DNA from: Cristatella mucedo
Lineage: Eukaryota; Bryozoa; Phylactolaemata; Cristatellidae
Direction: 5' to 3'
DNA: 60,983 nucleotides
Assembly: GCA_009760855.2 (NCBI GenBank)
Contig: WPIO01000391.1
Coordinates: forward strand, 1-60,983
Below the pieces are notes generated by a model that was given only the letters and a program-made list of their open reading frames with translations, did no database searches and was not told the origin of the DNA. Each line of letters opens with the position of its first letter. Positions within the stretch are counted from its first letter, which is position 1. Positions 1 through 27,546 of this stretch are shown here, one piece after another. The translations under genes and the position numbers were made by a program.

Positions 1-483
1 CTGTGTGTGTGGGAGGTTGGGTGCCGGTGGGTGTATGTGTGTGTGTGCTGGTGTGTGTGTGGGTGTGTGTGGGTATGTGTGCACGCTGGAGTGTGTGTGG
101 GTGTTGTGCCTGTGTGTGAGGTGGTAGTGTGTGTGCGGTGTGTGTGTGTGTGTGGCTGTGTGCTATGTGTGTGTGTGTGTGTGGTGCCTGTTGTGTGGTG
201 TGTGTGGGATGTGCGTGTGCGTGGTAGTGGTTGTGTGTGTGTGCGCTGTGTGCGTGTGTGTGTGTGGGGTGTGTGCGAACGTGTGTGTGGTGTGTGTGTG
301 TGTTGTGTGGTGTGTGTGTGTGTGTGTGTGCCTGTGTGTGTGCCTGTGTGTGTGTGTGTCGTTTGTGTGTTGGTGTGTGTGTGCCTGTGTTGTGTGTGTG
401 TAGTGTGTGTGTGTGTGTGGGTGTGTGTGTAGTGGTGTGGTGTGTGTGTGGTGTGTAGGTGTGTGATCTGTGTGTGCCTGAGT

Positions 484-519
<36 letters not shown>

Positions 520-524
520 TGTGT

Positions 525-575
<51 letters not shown>

Positions 576-678
576 TGTGTGTGGGGTGTGGTGTGTGTGT
601 GTGTGCTGTGTGTCGGTGTGTGTGTGTGTATGTGTTGAGTTATGTGTCTGTGTGCGGTGTGTGTGTTGTGCCTGTGTG

Positions 679-766
<88 letters not shown>

Positions 767-1041
767 TGGGGGTGTGCCTGTGTGTGTGTGTGTTGTTTTC
801 GTGTGTCTGTGTGTGTGTGTTCGTGTGTTGGGTTCGTGTGGGTGTGCCTGTCGGTGGGTATGTGTGAGTGGTGTGGCGCTGTGTGTGTGTCTGTGTGTGG
901 TGTGACTGTGTGTGGGTGATGTGTGTGTGTCCTGTGTGGTGCCTTGCCATTGTGTGGGGTGCCTGGTGTGTGCCTATGTGAACCTGTGTCTTGGTTGTGT
1001 GTGGTGTGTGTGTGTGGGGTGTGGGTGTGTGTGTGTGTGAT
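1..1041. repeat. GT-rich simple-sequence block (TG/CA satellite)
   Basis: About one kilobase of almost pure G and T on the plus strand, mostly (TG)n with scattered GG, CC and TA interruptions. It runs off the left edge, so its full size is unknown. Cys/Val-rich reading frames through it are artefacts of the repeat. Confidence 0.95.
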
Positions 1042-2990
1042 GGTCGGGACCCTGGGTTCCTCAGCCGAGCGACCTCCTGTGCTCGCACTACACCTACTTC
1101 ACAAAATCGGGTGAAGCAGCAGACCATCGTTTGCTGCTTGCTGGAAGTGGGGAGACAGCGCTTACCCCCACGGGTCTTATCCCAGGGGTAAGGTGCTCAG
1201 TCTGTCACGACCCGGGCGGTGGCTCGAGTCGGTGCCGCGGGCGATCACTTTATTGCCCAGTGCAAGCGAGTCGACCCGAAGGCTCTTCACGCTGCTCTAT
1301 AGATGAGGCAGGTTAAATCACTCACCCGTAGGCTCTTCTTCATAAAAATAAATTGAAGGATGAGAAAAATATATATTGGGAGAAATATTTATGACTTTAG
1401 AGAGTCTGCAAACACAAGTCGCTGATGTCAAGCTTGGTTTGGCCTCAGCGGTATTTTATTGTAAAATATTGTATTTTTTTTTTTTATATATATTGTATTA
1501 TTCCAGATGATTGTGCAGCTATGTGAACTCGTTAGGAAAATACCACGGCGAATTACTAATTTATTTTGACTTTACTTTTTCGCACGTGCAGCTGCAGTAT
1601 GCACACTGTTAGTTGAATTGAACATTTAATTTCAGATGAATTATGAATACCGATGGATGAGGCTTTTGATCATCCTTTATTTAATTAGGTATGCACACGC
1701 TATGGAGGCCATCTCTAAGTGGAACGTCCATTACTGGCCAATTACTTTTCAGTAAACATTTTGAAAACTTCCATAGTAAAGTAGATTGATTGTCCTAAAC
1801 ATTTTTCATTGCAAAATTCCACGATCTTAGCGGATGCACTCTAGCGATTGAAATACTAGTGTCAGCTTCCTATACATATAGCTCGTGATTGTGCTCGGTG
1901 CAGTCGTTGCGATTCCGTGTCCCCCAAGATGTGTCCCCTTATCGTGTCCCCGAAATGTGTCATTGGTCCTGCCCCCGAGATGCGTCCCTGTTTGACAGCA
2001 TTGTAACTGTGAGAAAGCCAGCATTTTAAAACGGCAGGCTTGTCGACAACCGCCACCTGCCGGAATTTCGAAAAAAGATGCAGCAGTTACTATTGCTAGA
2101 TCACTTGTACTGATCGACGAAATAATTGTACGATAATAACATAAATATAAATATAATAAATATATATATATATATAATATATATAATATTATATATAAGT
2201 AATATATATATTATAATATATAAATATTGAAATATAAATATAGAATAATACGAGTCTAGTTTTTGGAATTTTCCTACATCAGAAACCGATTATTTTAACC
2301 GTGAGCAAGCAGGTGGACTACTGTTATGGATTAGTAGTTGGTGACATCAGAAAATAGCTTTAATATAAAAAATTAACACACCGAAGTGTCGATCAATCGA
2401 TCAGTCGAGGGATAAAACTAAATAAAACTACGATTCGTTTGTGTAGCAGAGCGAACATAATCTCTGTCCATGCTTTACACCTGCCGCAGGCATACGTGTT
2501 GCTAAACCGGGGATCGAGCTCGAGTCTTATGGCGTCGAGTCCCGGAAAAAGACGGTGTTAACGCTCGTCTGTTGCGTCGTACCGTCAAAGTGGTGGAACA
2601 AAGTATTGCACCTCACGCTTTCCGATCACCTGATGGACCTGAGCTAGCACGGCCGAGCTCCTTACGACTTAGCCTGGGTTCATCGCGAGCTCAGGCCACA
2701 ACCTTTTGTCAATCTATTTTGTCAGTGTCTTTTTTTAAATGTATTGTGTTTAATTTATGTCTATTCATATTGCCCATTAGTTGCCCCCTTTTTTAACTAA
2801 TGACGTCCATTTTATTATTTTATTTGGCAATTTACTTCGTCGATTTAATTTGACAATTTATAGTGTCAATTTATTTAGCCATTTTATTTTTTTAAATTTG
2901 TTTTGCCAATGTATTACGTCAATTCATTGAAATATCGGTAGTCAACGTTATGCTCATCAACATGAATCCTCGAAGCGACGCATGAGTCGA
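1042..2990. other. intergenic, AT-rich, decayed repeats
   Basis: No gene is supported. The stretch at about 1203-1318 resembles a worn SINE-A body (GGCTCGAGTC box-B-like, 'gggcgatcac', 'aaggctcttc', 'gcaggttaaatca'). Positions 2150-2243 are (TA)-rich and self-complementary. The rest is unremarkable AT-rich DNA. Confidence 0.5.
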
Positions 2991-2994
2991 CCGG

Positions 2995-3285
2995 TTTGTT
3001 TTGATAAAAAGAAAGTGAAGAAACATCTATTTATCATAACAATTTAGTAGGTCCGTGTGATTCGTCCTTTACGTGCTTATGTATTCAGACGCCGTACGTG
3101 CTGCCACAAACCATATTTGCATGCTGACCCTGTGCACGTCACCCTTGACCATATTATGCTTGCTGTCATTGAGCATGCTGCCACCACTAATCATTCGATC
3201 GTGCTTCCTTTGGAGCAAATGTAATGTGTCTAGAAGAGATTGAGCTCTCTGTGCTATATCAAGTTGTATTATTTTATCAGAATGC
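2995..3285 (+). mobile_element. LINE-1 family 3' end (degenerate)
   Basis: This aligns by eye to the better copies at 10985 and 38280: 'aaacatctatttatcataacaatttagtaggtccgtg', the 'tgctgacc..tgtgca' segments, then a worn hairpin 'atgtgtctagaagagattgagctctctgtgctatatcaag' and a short ATT tail. It is only the 3' untranslated end of a non-LTR retrotransposon, 5'-truncated as usual, and is old. Confidence 0.75.
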
Positions 3286-3344
3286 ACCCTGACGAAATTC
3301 CATTCAAAAGTTTAAGCCCGTGCATATCTACTCTCTTAATATTA

Positions 3345-3395
3345 TAAGTTATATTATATATATATATATATATATATAATATATTATAAGAGACC
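3345..3395. repeat. (TA)n palindromic microsatellite
   Basis: Alternating AT tract ending in mirror-image 'ataatatatta' segments. No other content. Confidence 0.8.
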
Positions 3396-3661
3396 GACCC
3401 CGTCGCTCACGCTCTTCATTTTCAGCTCATTATGAGCTCATCTGAGATACAATATGAAATAATCTGACAGAATTTCTGAGATAATCCGAAATTATTAGAG
3501 AGATAATCTGAGAAACAATATTTTACAATCAATCTGAGATAACTTGGGAAGTATTCCTAGACGATGAGATATCGTCGCTAATTCCTAATTAATTGCACAT
3601 TTCAATGGTCCGTTTTCAAACTGCACATGCTCTAGCGGCACGCGAAACTCAATACATTATC

Positions 3662-3818
3662 AGCCGCGATGGCACACTAGGAAAGGCGGTTGCTTTTCAC
3701 GACATCGGACCCGATATCGTACGTTCGAATCCTGCGGTGGGCGATTCCTATTGCCGCTGCAAGCGGTGGCGATCCGCTGTAAAGCTCTTCTGTCGCTATA
3801 CAAAAATAAGCTATTAAA
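3662..3818 (+). mobile_element. SINE-A, tRNA-derived
   Basis: The head has a tRNA-like box A (TGGCACACTAGG) and a clean box B (GTTCGAATCC, about 3724). The body contains 'gggcgattcctattgccgc', 'gcaagcggtgg' and 'gctcttctgtcgctatac', and it ends 'ttaaatcagct'. Close copies lie at 50284 and 53573. It does not fold as a full tRNA, so it is a short retroposon, not a functional tRNA gene. Confidence 0.8.
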
Positions 3819-3977
3819 TCAGCTAAGTATTTCTTTCCTTGATATTGTTCGCTTGGTCGTCATACCGGTATCATCTTATTAGGACTATAAAATATAACAA
3901 ATGACACCAGCGTTAGTGTGAGTCGGTGACATGTGGTTGCGGAACGATTCGCTCGCACACAGTAATCAAAATTACAT

Positions 3978-4035
3978 ACATATATACATACATATACATA
4001 CATATATATATATATACATATATATATAATGTATA
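3978..4035. repeat. (TA/CA)n microsatellite
   Basis: Repeated 'catatacata' and 'tatata' units; no coding signal. Confidence 0.8.
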
Positions 4036-5489
4036 TATTCTGATTCCTACCCGTATTCCTATTTATAGCTGCCTTTTACTGAGTTGCAGAAACGAAACAC
4101 AGCCCATGCAACTGCAAACGCCTACCTAACGACAGTAAAAGCAGCGTAATAGGCAATGGTCGGCGTTCACGCGGACGGTCTGTGCAAGAATAGGTTTCAA
4201 AATACGTTTAACCGAGCTACAGTAGTACCTCTTCGCCAAAGCTTACAATCAAGAACTTAGGAACCACGCAAAGGAGTTCGGAACTAAACCTTGGCACTGC
4301 GACGCCAGCAGTACAGCGATTGTTTTCTGTGAGCCGCGCGGTAGCGGAACTCGCGAATATACAGATAGTTGGCGCCGTACAGACGAGGAATGGATGGCTT
4401 CGACTGCTTCAAGGTGCTCGCTTCGAGCCACGTAAACCGCTGCCCGCTGCCAGCCCATATAAACTATGAGCTTAGTCGCTGAATCATAAACTAAGAGCCG
4501 CTTATGAGATAGCCGCGATAGGCCGCCTGAGGCTTATGAGTTGTGCGCTTATGAATTACGTATGACTTACGTATGACGTACGACCTGCAATTATGTAAAG
4601 CCAGGGCCTAACCGCAGCCGCTCCGTTTCTCTTGTAGTAAACTGCCTGCCGGTCGGTGAGTTCCTTTCGCTTAGCGCTTGCTGCTGTAAAGCCTGTATGT
4701 ACGTGTGCGTTGGGTAAGGTGCCTGTTGTGTCGGCCGTAATATGTAGCCTAGTTCTGCACGAGTTTCGGCCTCTACCCAACCAGCGAGGGTCGCGCTGTC
4801 ATAACACCGTCACTGTACCCAAGCGTAGCAAAGGCTCAGTAAGCCTGGGGCGGCTCTAACGCTATACGGCCAGCTAAGGGTCACCGGCAAGGGTCAAGCC
4901 TGACCCTTGACTTGAGACCGGATGGGCGATCTTGCACATCGAACTGGACAACCGGGGTATCCGTAGTTTCGTCAGTCGAGACGCGAGATCTGGCGCGAAC
5001 GCGCGCGCGCTGTGTCCCGGTCGCTCAGTATCCGCGCCGTCGAAGGATGGATGGCTGCTTGGCGTTCCTCTGCCCGCGCCGTCGTCAACCGCGGAGGGAG
5101 GCAGAGAGGACCCGCAGCCCGAACGCCATGCTCTGGACGTAATAAGCAGCACGCTCGCTGTTATGGCTTATGCATATACCGCGTTCCCCCGTAGCACGCT
5201 TTCCTAGCCTACCGCTCTTCCGAGCTCTTGGCCAGCTGACGCGTGCGACGCGCTATTGTGACGCCTTCTTTACGCAGCCACTTTCGTACCCATAAGTCGT
5301 CGTGGTTGGTATTTGTTCGGATAGATGTGGCCGGCGCCCTTTCAAGATCGCTTTGCTTCTGAGGGCGACCCTTTCCTTTCTTTTTTCGGACAGCTTGCAT
5401 CATCGCTTCCATCTATCGTCCTTTCCTTTAGCCTGATGTACCCTGGCCTCCATTACTTAGTTCCCTCGTTGTTACTGTGGGCGTATGCG
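4036..5489. other. intergenic, no gene recognised
   Basis: Mixed-composition DNA with several unrelated short reading frames on both strands. None shows a conserved motif or splice-consistent partner. Confidence 0.4.
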
Positions 5490-5602
5490 CCGTGGGTTCG
5501 AATCCTGCATTGGGCGATCCATTATTGACAACTGAGACAGCCGCGGCGATAGCCGTTAAGGCTCTTCGGCTGCTAAGCTAATGCGACTGTTAAATCAAAT
5601 GT
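5490..5602 (+). mobile_element. SINE-A, 5'-truncated copy
   Basis: It begins at the box B (GGGTTCGAATCCTGC) and continues with 'attgggcgatccattattg', 'gccgttaaggctcttc' and 'ctgttaaatcaaatg', matching the 3' two thirds of the copies at 3662 and 53573. The box A head is missing. Confidence 0.65.
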
Positions 5603-6983
5603 TGATTCCTATTTAATTTTTTTAATTTTAATCAAGCTGCCGCTCGTCCTGCTCTAGCCCCCGCGACAGTGACGTGGCAGCGGGCGGCGTAGCCGGGCCA
5701 AGGTGTGCTCGGGCGGGGATAATCTTCCTCAGTCTCGGTTACACTTGCTAATGTCTCGCGGAAGTCGCTTTTTCTTGACACCCGATTTCACTTCATTCAA
5801 GGAACGTCCCTATATTTAATGCATACCCGAGAAACTATTAAGAATCATAATTGTTTAATATTTTAGTTCAGGAAAATGCAATGACAGTTGTATTTATTGT
5901 TCAAATCACATTTTTTACTCTGCTCGGGGACAGTCGGCACCAGCCCGCGGACGCACCCCTGTTTCTGGCTCCCCGTCTTGAATAGGTCCCTTGAAATCAG
6001 TTTGTAAATATATTTATACCATAGCTGGGTAATTGTGTTTCTCAATAGCGATATGAGATAAGGTTCTGGAGATGCTTGCATTTCTTGAGTGGCTATCATC
6101 ACAAGCCTCAGTCCTGGTAGGCTTATCGACGATCAGGTTGCACTCATGAGGTCACCAAAACTTTTTTGTAAGTCACTCACGAATATAAGCAGATTCTATT
6201 GCACAGATGAAACTTAAAAATAAGCTGCAGTTAACCTCATTTTCTGGCTGGGCAACACCTGTCACGCTGTTTTAGTAGGTCGCGTAAGGCACGCGCTGCT
6301 ATACCGGTAGGAGCTTGTACGCGGCAATTTGGCATTGACACGCGCCACCTTTTGTAACTGTTAACTCCCCGTCAAACAGCCACCCCATAGGGTAAAGAGA
6401 AGTATTGATAAAAATTTCCACTGAATTCTCATGAAATATTTCAGCGACTGTCGTTTAGACTACTAGGTTCATCTGGTGCTGTCAGGAACATTTCTTTCGG
6501 CTCAAGCGCCTGTGGTTAGGCCGCGCACCACTATTTAAAATCGTAAAGGGCAAGAGCCAACATCATAACAAATGCAGAATGACTATATATGTCAACGAAT
6601 TTCACTCTAAAGCATATCTATGCAGGCCAATTTTCCGGGTTCACTATAGCTGCACGTGCTAGGCAGCGGCGAACTGTGTCAGCGGCTATCGCCGCCATAT
6701 ATCTATGCCCGAGCTCGAGTTTGGCGCCATCTCAGTCGGATGAAGGAGCTCGTAGCGCGTAAACCCGAAATCTTAGGAATAACGCTTAATGTAAGATAAA
6801 CACCTCAATATGCATTTAAAAAAGTTTATAATTTTTTCAAACTATACATTCTTCTTTATTGGTTATAGAAAAGGCGTTTCATACGGCATAGTGCGGTAGA
6901 GGCCATCTTTCGCGGCGGAGGTGCATAGCGAGTACAGTTTGAAGGCGGCACTTTCTCGGAGTTGCGTCCGCCCGCGCTGTGGA
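5603..6983. other. upstream region of the GLYR1 homologue
   Basis: AT-rich with no recognised gene or repeat until about 6650. From there CpG content rises sharply and stays high through the first exons, as expected for a CpG-rich promoter. I see no convincing TATA box at a useful spacing, so the transcription start is not assigned. Confidence 0.4.
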
Positions 6984-22396
<15,413 letters not shown>

Positions 22397-24380
22397 TTGG
22401 CTGCAGCAGGGCCAGACAGACAGCGGTGCCCCCAGCTCAGTGCTCGTCTTTTGCCAATGACTCGGGAGTCGGCGATGCCTAACATTTAGGCATCGTCGAC
22501 ACGTGACTGGCACAGCCAACCCACGGGGCCAGCTGCGAATCGCCGTCGGCCGCTGTCGAATGGGCGGCCGTTGCCCCGACGTCGAAGTGGCTGCCGCATG
22601 TGTGCAGCATCGGTTCCTTTTCCGTTTTTTCGACTGCCTGGCACCGGAACTGCCCGCTGTGCAGCCACGAGCTGGGCATGCACACGCCCTGCGGAGGCGG
22701 AGGCACCGCCTGTGCTCCATTTGCCAGGACTCGTTATTTGAGAGCGACTGTCGGCTGCTCGGTGCGCGGCTTTTCCAAAGATTTCCGTGTTTCGTGATGC
22801 ACTGTCCTCGTAGAGTCCTCGTAGACTGGTAAGCAGCAGCAGCAGCAGCCGCCGTCGTCACTTTCCAAACAAGTGGCGACAGCGGCTCTGGTTGCCACTA
22901 CGCCGCGCTGCGGTGGCGGCACGTCACGAGCTGCTGCTGCTGCTGCAGCCGTTGGCCTGCCAGCACACGGTGAACTAGCTGCACAGCACGTTGCGTCTCC
23001 AGACGTCGTGTGCACTTCCGCGCCGATTCGCTTCACTCGGTAGCGCCTCGGTTGGCCGTTGCTCGCTGCATCCGTCTCTTATGCTTTTTCCTTGTTTTTT
23101 TTTAAATCGCAGCTCCTGCGAATGTCAACTTTTGAGAGGCGCGAGAGCACGGGTCGCTGCAGTCGCAAGGAACGGCCACTCGGGGCGTTATTTTTACAGA
23201 TAAAATTGCACGCACGTGTCTCGCGCTCGCGTTTGTGCTGCCCTCGCTTTTCCGGCAATGTGGATCGGTCGACGCACCGGCGGCAGAGAAGTCGGTCCTC
23301 AATTGTTGGCTTGCTCCCTCGTCGTAGCGTCTAGCAACGCGATCCTGGTCAATGTTCCTCTAGGCGACGTCACAGCCGGATTTTAGGCCCTCTCTCCCCG
23401 GCCCCCCCCCCCCCGTTAGCACGGTCGCATCGGGAGATGGGGACTGGGAAGGCCTTCAGCAGCAGACTGAGGCTTCCAGAAGCTTCCCTGCATCCGGGGC
23501 TCCTCATCTGCTCTCAGAAATACAAATATAAGGCATGCCGGCTTTAGTGGGTGGAGCCTCCTTACAGCAGCAGCTGCAGCACAATGTTGGTGACTTGTGA
23601 GTCACGAGTGATAGTAACAGAGTGCCTTTCGTAGGCACAGGTTGTAGAGGCGTTAAGCACAAGAATTGACAGAAATGTTGACCTGTTTCTACTGCTTCTT
23701 CGTAGCACGATCCTCTCCAGGTGGCCATTTTCAGTCTCAGTAGGCATGACTTATTTTTTTCAGTGAACCCATATCATGCATATCGCTGCGTATTAAAATT
23801 AATAATTATATAATAAATTGATAAAAATTAAATACATATGCATGCAGGCGATGCATGTACAGCTGCACGTGTGAACTCTAAATGAGCATAGATAACCCGG
23901 AATTTGGAAGACTAAAGCTTCCAGAAGCTTCCCTGCATCCGGGGTTTCTCCTTTACCTTCCAAGACTGAGTGGGTGCTACACTCCAGTGCACTCACTAAG
24001 ATAAAGCTGATTTCTGTGTATTGTACAACCAAACGTGACAAGCGAAGTTTGCTAAGAAAAACCGTCGAGGGCGGAAAGCAACAAAAAACTGCAGCACAAG
24101 GAAGCATCCAGAAAGAACGCGAGAGTCGGCTGGAGGAGAGAATAGCATGAGCTCTGTAGCCTACGACGAAGGTAAGCAGGCAGCTGCTCAAGGCGTCTTT
24201 TAAGTAAACGATGGCAGCAGCTAATGTACTGCTTCGAAGGCAGGCGACGGCTGAGACTGTCAGCAGCTGAGGCACAGTTTGCTCGGTTGATGCTCAAACC
24301 GGTAGCCGTCCTTAAGCAAATGGGGACATGTGACGGGTGTCTTTGATTTAAAGACAAACTAAGCATCCCTGTTAATTGTA
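22397..24380. other. downstream of GLYR1, intergenic
   Basis: GC-rich to about 23.4 kb, then a poly-C run (23402-23414) and AT-richer DNA. A 28-bp sequence beginning GCTTCCAGAAGCTTCCC occurs at 23472 and again at 23917. No coding sequence is supported; no canonical AATAAA lies close behind the GLYR1 stop. Confidence 0.45.
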
Positions 24381-24860
24381 GCGTAACGTATCTCCGTCTG
24401 TAACTCTACAAAGACTATGCGGTTGATACATAGGAGAGTTTTGCGGTTGTAAGGCATTCCATTTTAACGGAGCGAGCGGAGGCTGGCAGTGGCGTCGGCG
24501 AGCCGTACAGTTCGGTCCCGCTCGTCGCCGCCAGGCACACGTTCGTAAACGTCAAAGCGGGCGCACCCTACGGCATGCGTTCCTGCGAATGAGTGCGAAG
24601 CCTCAGAGGTCTACTGAGTGTAACTCGATCGCAAGAGATTTCGTTACGCCCTAATACGAACTAAATAAAGCTCGGAATACGAGCAAAGGTGGGTTTAGAG
24701 GGCGGAGGCACAGCCCGCTCGGGGGGGGAATGTCCGTACCCCGAGTTTAGCATACACTCAACCTAAAAGCGTTTGGGTACACATTTGGTAGCCAACAGAC
24801 TCGATCTCTTGCAACAATAATAAAGTGAGAAGCGTGGCCGAGTCAGGAGAGCAGTTGGGA
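24381..24860 (-). mobile_element. LINE-2 3' end split by unrelated insertion
   Basis: Positions 24381-24437 carry the LINE-2 terminus in reverse ('gtaactctacaaagactatg', 'taggagagttttg'). The next part of the same element resumes at about 24764-24860 ('ggtagccaacagactcg', 'taaagtgagaagcgtgg'). The roughly 330 bp between are GC-rich, match no other repeat here, and may be an insertion. Confidence 0.6.
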
Positions 24861-26509
24861 ATTGCTAACTGCAGATGTTCTCATGGGTTGTTGGTATTAC
24901 TTCGAACACGAGAGTTACGCCTAGACAGAAATGGAGCTAATAAGATCCAAGTTAGTCTTTCCGAGACTCTACTTGCTTGAATCGTTGGCAAGGCTTTAGA
25001 AATATGAAAGTAGTATAATAATACTATTGGTCTCGATGCCAGACGGGCACTGACTGTATGAGCGGACACGGGACTCAATTCTCTTCGTGAGTGGAATGCA
25101 GCCTTGCTACTTGTGCTTGCTGCTGCAGCCCCCAACTTTTCAGCAGGAAGTGCCTGGAAAGATATCAAGTTCTCTTATGAAAGTATACAGCTTGTAATTC
25201 TTATTCATACGGTGTATAGCTCTTTCTCTCTTCCTATGCTAGCACCTTACATTAGACAGACTTTCGTACGTTGCTCAAGGTCCCATGACGTTGTAACTCC
25301 AGTTGGGGGAAGAGAACATCTGTCTGGTAGGGTAGCAGCATTTGTCCGGCGGCAAAGGAACGAGAGCGCTAGCCGTTTAAGTACGTGGGCGATTCCGACT
25401 GGAGGCCTGGGGGGACCCTAGAAATTACTTCGGAAGTGTAACAATTTCGGCTAAGCAGGGAGCGCTGGGTTTTCCAAGCCCCGTGAGACCCAGGATTTTT
25501 CCAAAACCTGCGAAACCAGAGCAGGACACACTCGAGCAGGAGGTCAAGAGAGAATTTTCTAAGTCCATACGACCAGCACAATGAAGTTCAGAGCTGCAAA
25601 TATTGAGCTTTGACTGCGGCTGCCAATTGCTCTACTGAAGACTTTCCAATGGACGATCGTGCCTAATCTGTGTTCATAATCATGTGCCACTCAGCTTCAT
25701 CCTCCCAACGAATGCCAAGAAAGCATAGGGTATGCAGACCTGATGGAAGGCCAAGCAGCCCAGTCTCATCACTAGAATAGTGCAGATCGATTACTATTAT
25801 TTTTTACATAACCTGATGGTGAAGCATCAAGTAACACGAGCAAAGGCTTCCCAAGGATGCTTTGCCGAGACGGAAGCATGGTGATCCTAGAACAATGCAG
25901 CTGCATCGCCTAGCCCTACGCATACCAATGCAAGCCAACACCAAGTGAAACTACAAACGATCTAAGCGACCTGTTTTGGCTACAACGCCCTGTGAACGCT
26001 TGCTGCTTACAGCGTGGTCTGCTGGTTGGAAGCACCGAACGACTAAGGCAACTAGCTAGATCGAGCTCCAGTGAGTTCAACACGACCTCGAACTCGCATC
26101 GTCATCTATCGTACCGTGTCAACCAAGCAACGTCCTACACGACTCTTTGCTGCCTGGCAGCGCCTGAAAACAGATCGCCAATCATCCTCGATTGCCAAGT
26201 GCTAAATATATGCACGTCCACTCAATCAAATAGCCGCCACCGGAATTGCACCGATTGATTTATTTCATCAGCAGGCAGGCATTGTCAGTCAATCAGCGAA
26301 TCGATCAGCAAGCACCGATTCAAAGTGGGAGCCGTGGCCGCTGTGACGCCTCACACGATGCAGCAGCCACGCAGCCTTTTAGCGCGGAATGACATGCATA
26401 TCCCGGCGCTCGCCGGCACTTGTCGCTGAAAGACACGGGCAGATCGGGGGGGGGGGGGAGGAGGGAGGGACCCGGGCGAGGGCAGGGGACAGAGGGACCC
26501 GGGCGACTT
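24861..26509. other. intergenic, includes TTC14 3' flank
   Basis: No gene recognised. On the minus strand an AATAAA signal (plus TTTATT at 26259-26264) lies about 245 nt beyond the TTC14 stop and could be its polyadenylation signal. A poly-G run lies at about 26449-26458. Confidence 0.4.
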
Positions 26510-26776
26510 TCAGCTGGCTGCGCCACCACGAGCCGTGCCCACCTTTTTCTTCTGCTTCAGCTGCTGCAGGAACAGCTCCATCTCCACGAGAGCTGCTGCT
26601 CGCTGCGTCGCCGTCACAGCAGCTGCGCCCACGGACGACCCGCTGCCTCGTCCAGCGGCGGAGGCGGCATCGCCAGGCTTGGGCGCCGAGTCGCTGACGG
26701 CGACCCCGTCGCCAGCATCCACGTCGAGGCGGCCGCTCTTTGCTGCCGCAGAGAGTTTCTCTTCGCTGACGCTCTG
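26510..26776 (-). CDS. TTC14: TTC14 last coding exon
   Basis: 89 codons including the stop, phase 0, joining the GPEE/gtgagt end of the previous exon. Reads [20 protein letters not shown], an Ala/Pro/Gly-rich middle, then [20 protein letters not shown]. The short Leu/Lys helix at the end is like the vertebrate end 'LLNIFNQIAEFEKEKG'. The acceptor is preceded by a pyrimidine tract; a second acceptor 7 bp upstream (26783) would be out of phase. Confidence 0.7.
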   Translation of the reverse strand, partial: QSVSEEKLSAAAKSGRLDVDAGDGVAVSDSAPKPGDAASAAGRGSGSSVGAAAVTATQRAAALVEMELFLQQLKQKKKVGTARGGAAS

Positions 26777-27515
26777 CTGCGCTCTGGAACGGCGATGCGG
26801 AGAAACGGCCAGCGGGCGCAAAAACCGAGGGCGCAGCCAGCCAGTCGGCAACCCGCGGTTTCGCAAAAGCCGCCCGTACTTAGGCAGCCAAGGAGCAGCG
26901 CCGTAGGAGCCGCTGCCGTCGCCGAAGTGGCTGCCGTCGTCGCTTCGCAGGACGAAGGTGCGGTCCTAAAAAAAAAGAAGAAAAGGAATCGGGTCGACAT
27001 TGCGAAGGCAAAGGTCGACGTCTCGGACGAAAGCAAATAAATCTAGATGCTAGTCAAGACGCTGCATGCAGTCAACGCAGTGCTCTCAAGGTCGACGGGA
27101 AGCAAAGAGATCCTTGAAGGAGGAAAACCGGGGCACGCGGTCAGGTTGGGAAGCCACGCCGGAAGCAGAAGACCGTGCCTTTAGTTCGTATGCTCCCTAA
27201 GCCTGGAACTACCTCCGACTCGCGTCACGACATCTCTTGATTTGACCACATTAAAAAAGAAATTAATGACGCATCTGTTTATCACAGCATTTAGTGGGCC
27301 CGCATGCTTTGACGTTAATGTGCTTATGCGTGCTGACACTGGGCATGCTGCTCCTAACCGTACTTGCGTGCTGACCCTGTGCATGCCACTCCAAGCCTTG
27401 TCATTCTTGTTGTTCATTGAGCATGCAAGCATTAACCATTCGATCGTGCTTACTTTGCAGAAAATGTAAAGTGCCTAGAAAGAGATTGAATTTTCTGAGG
27501 GTGCTACATAAAACG

Positions 27516-27546
<31 letters not shown>

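Noticed and set aside
7-1191. Overlapping Cys/Val-rich reading frames at the left edge
   Set aside because: They arise solely from (TG)n simple sequence; no real protein signature or splice context.
24052-24275. A sequence reading ENSMSSVAYDEG (about 24140) as the last GLYR1 exon
   Set aside because: It resembles 'DNDMSAVYRA' only briefly. The exon at 22319 matches over its full length, with correct phase, acceptor and stop.
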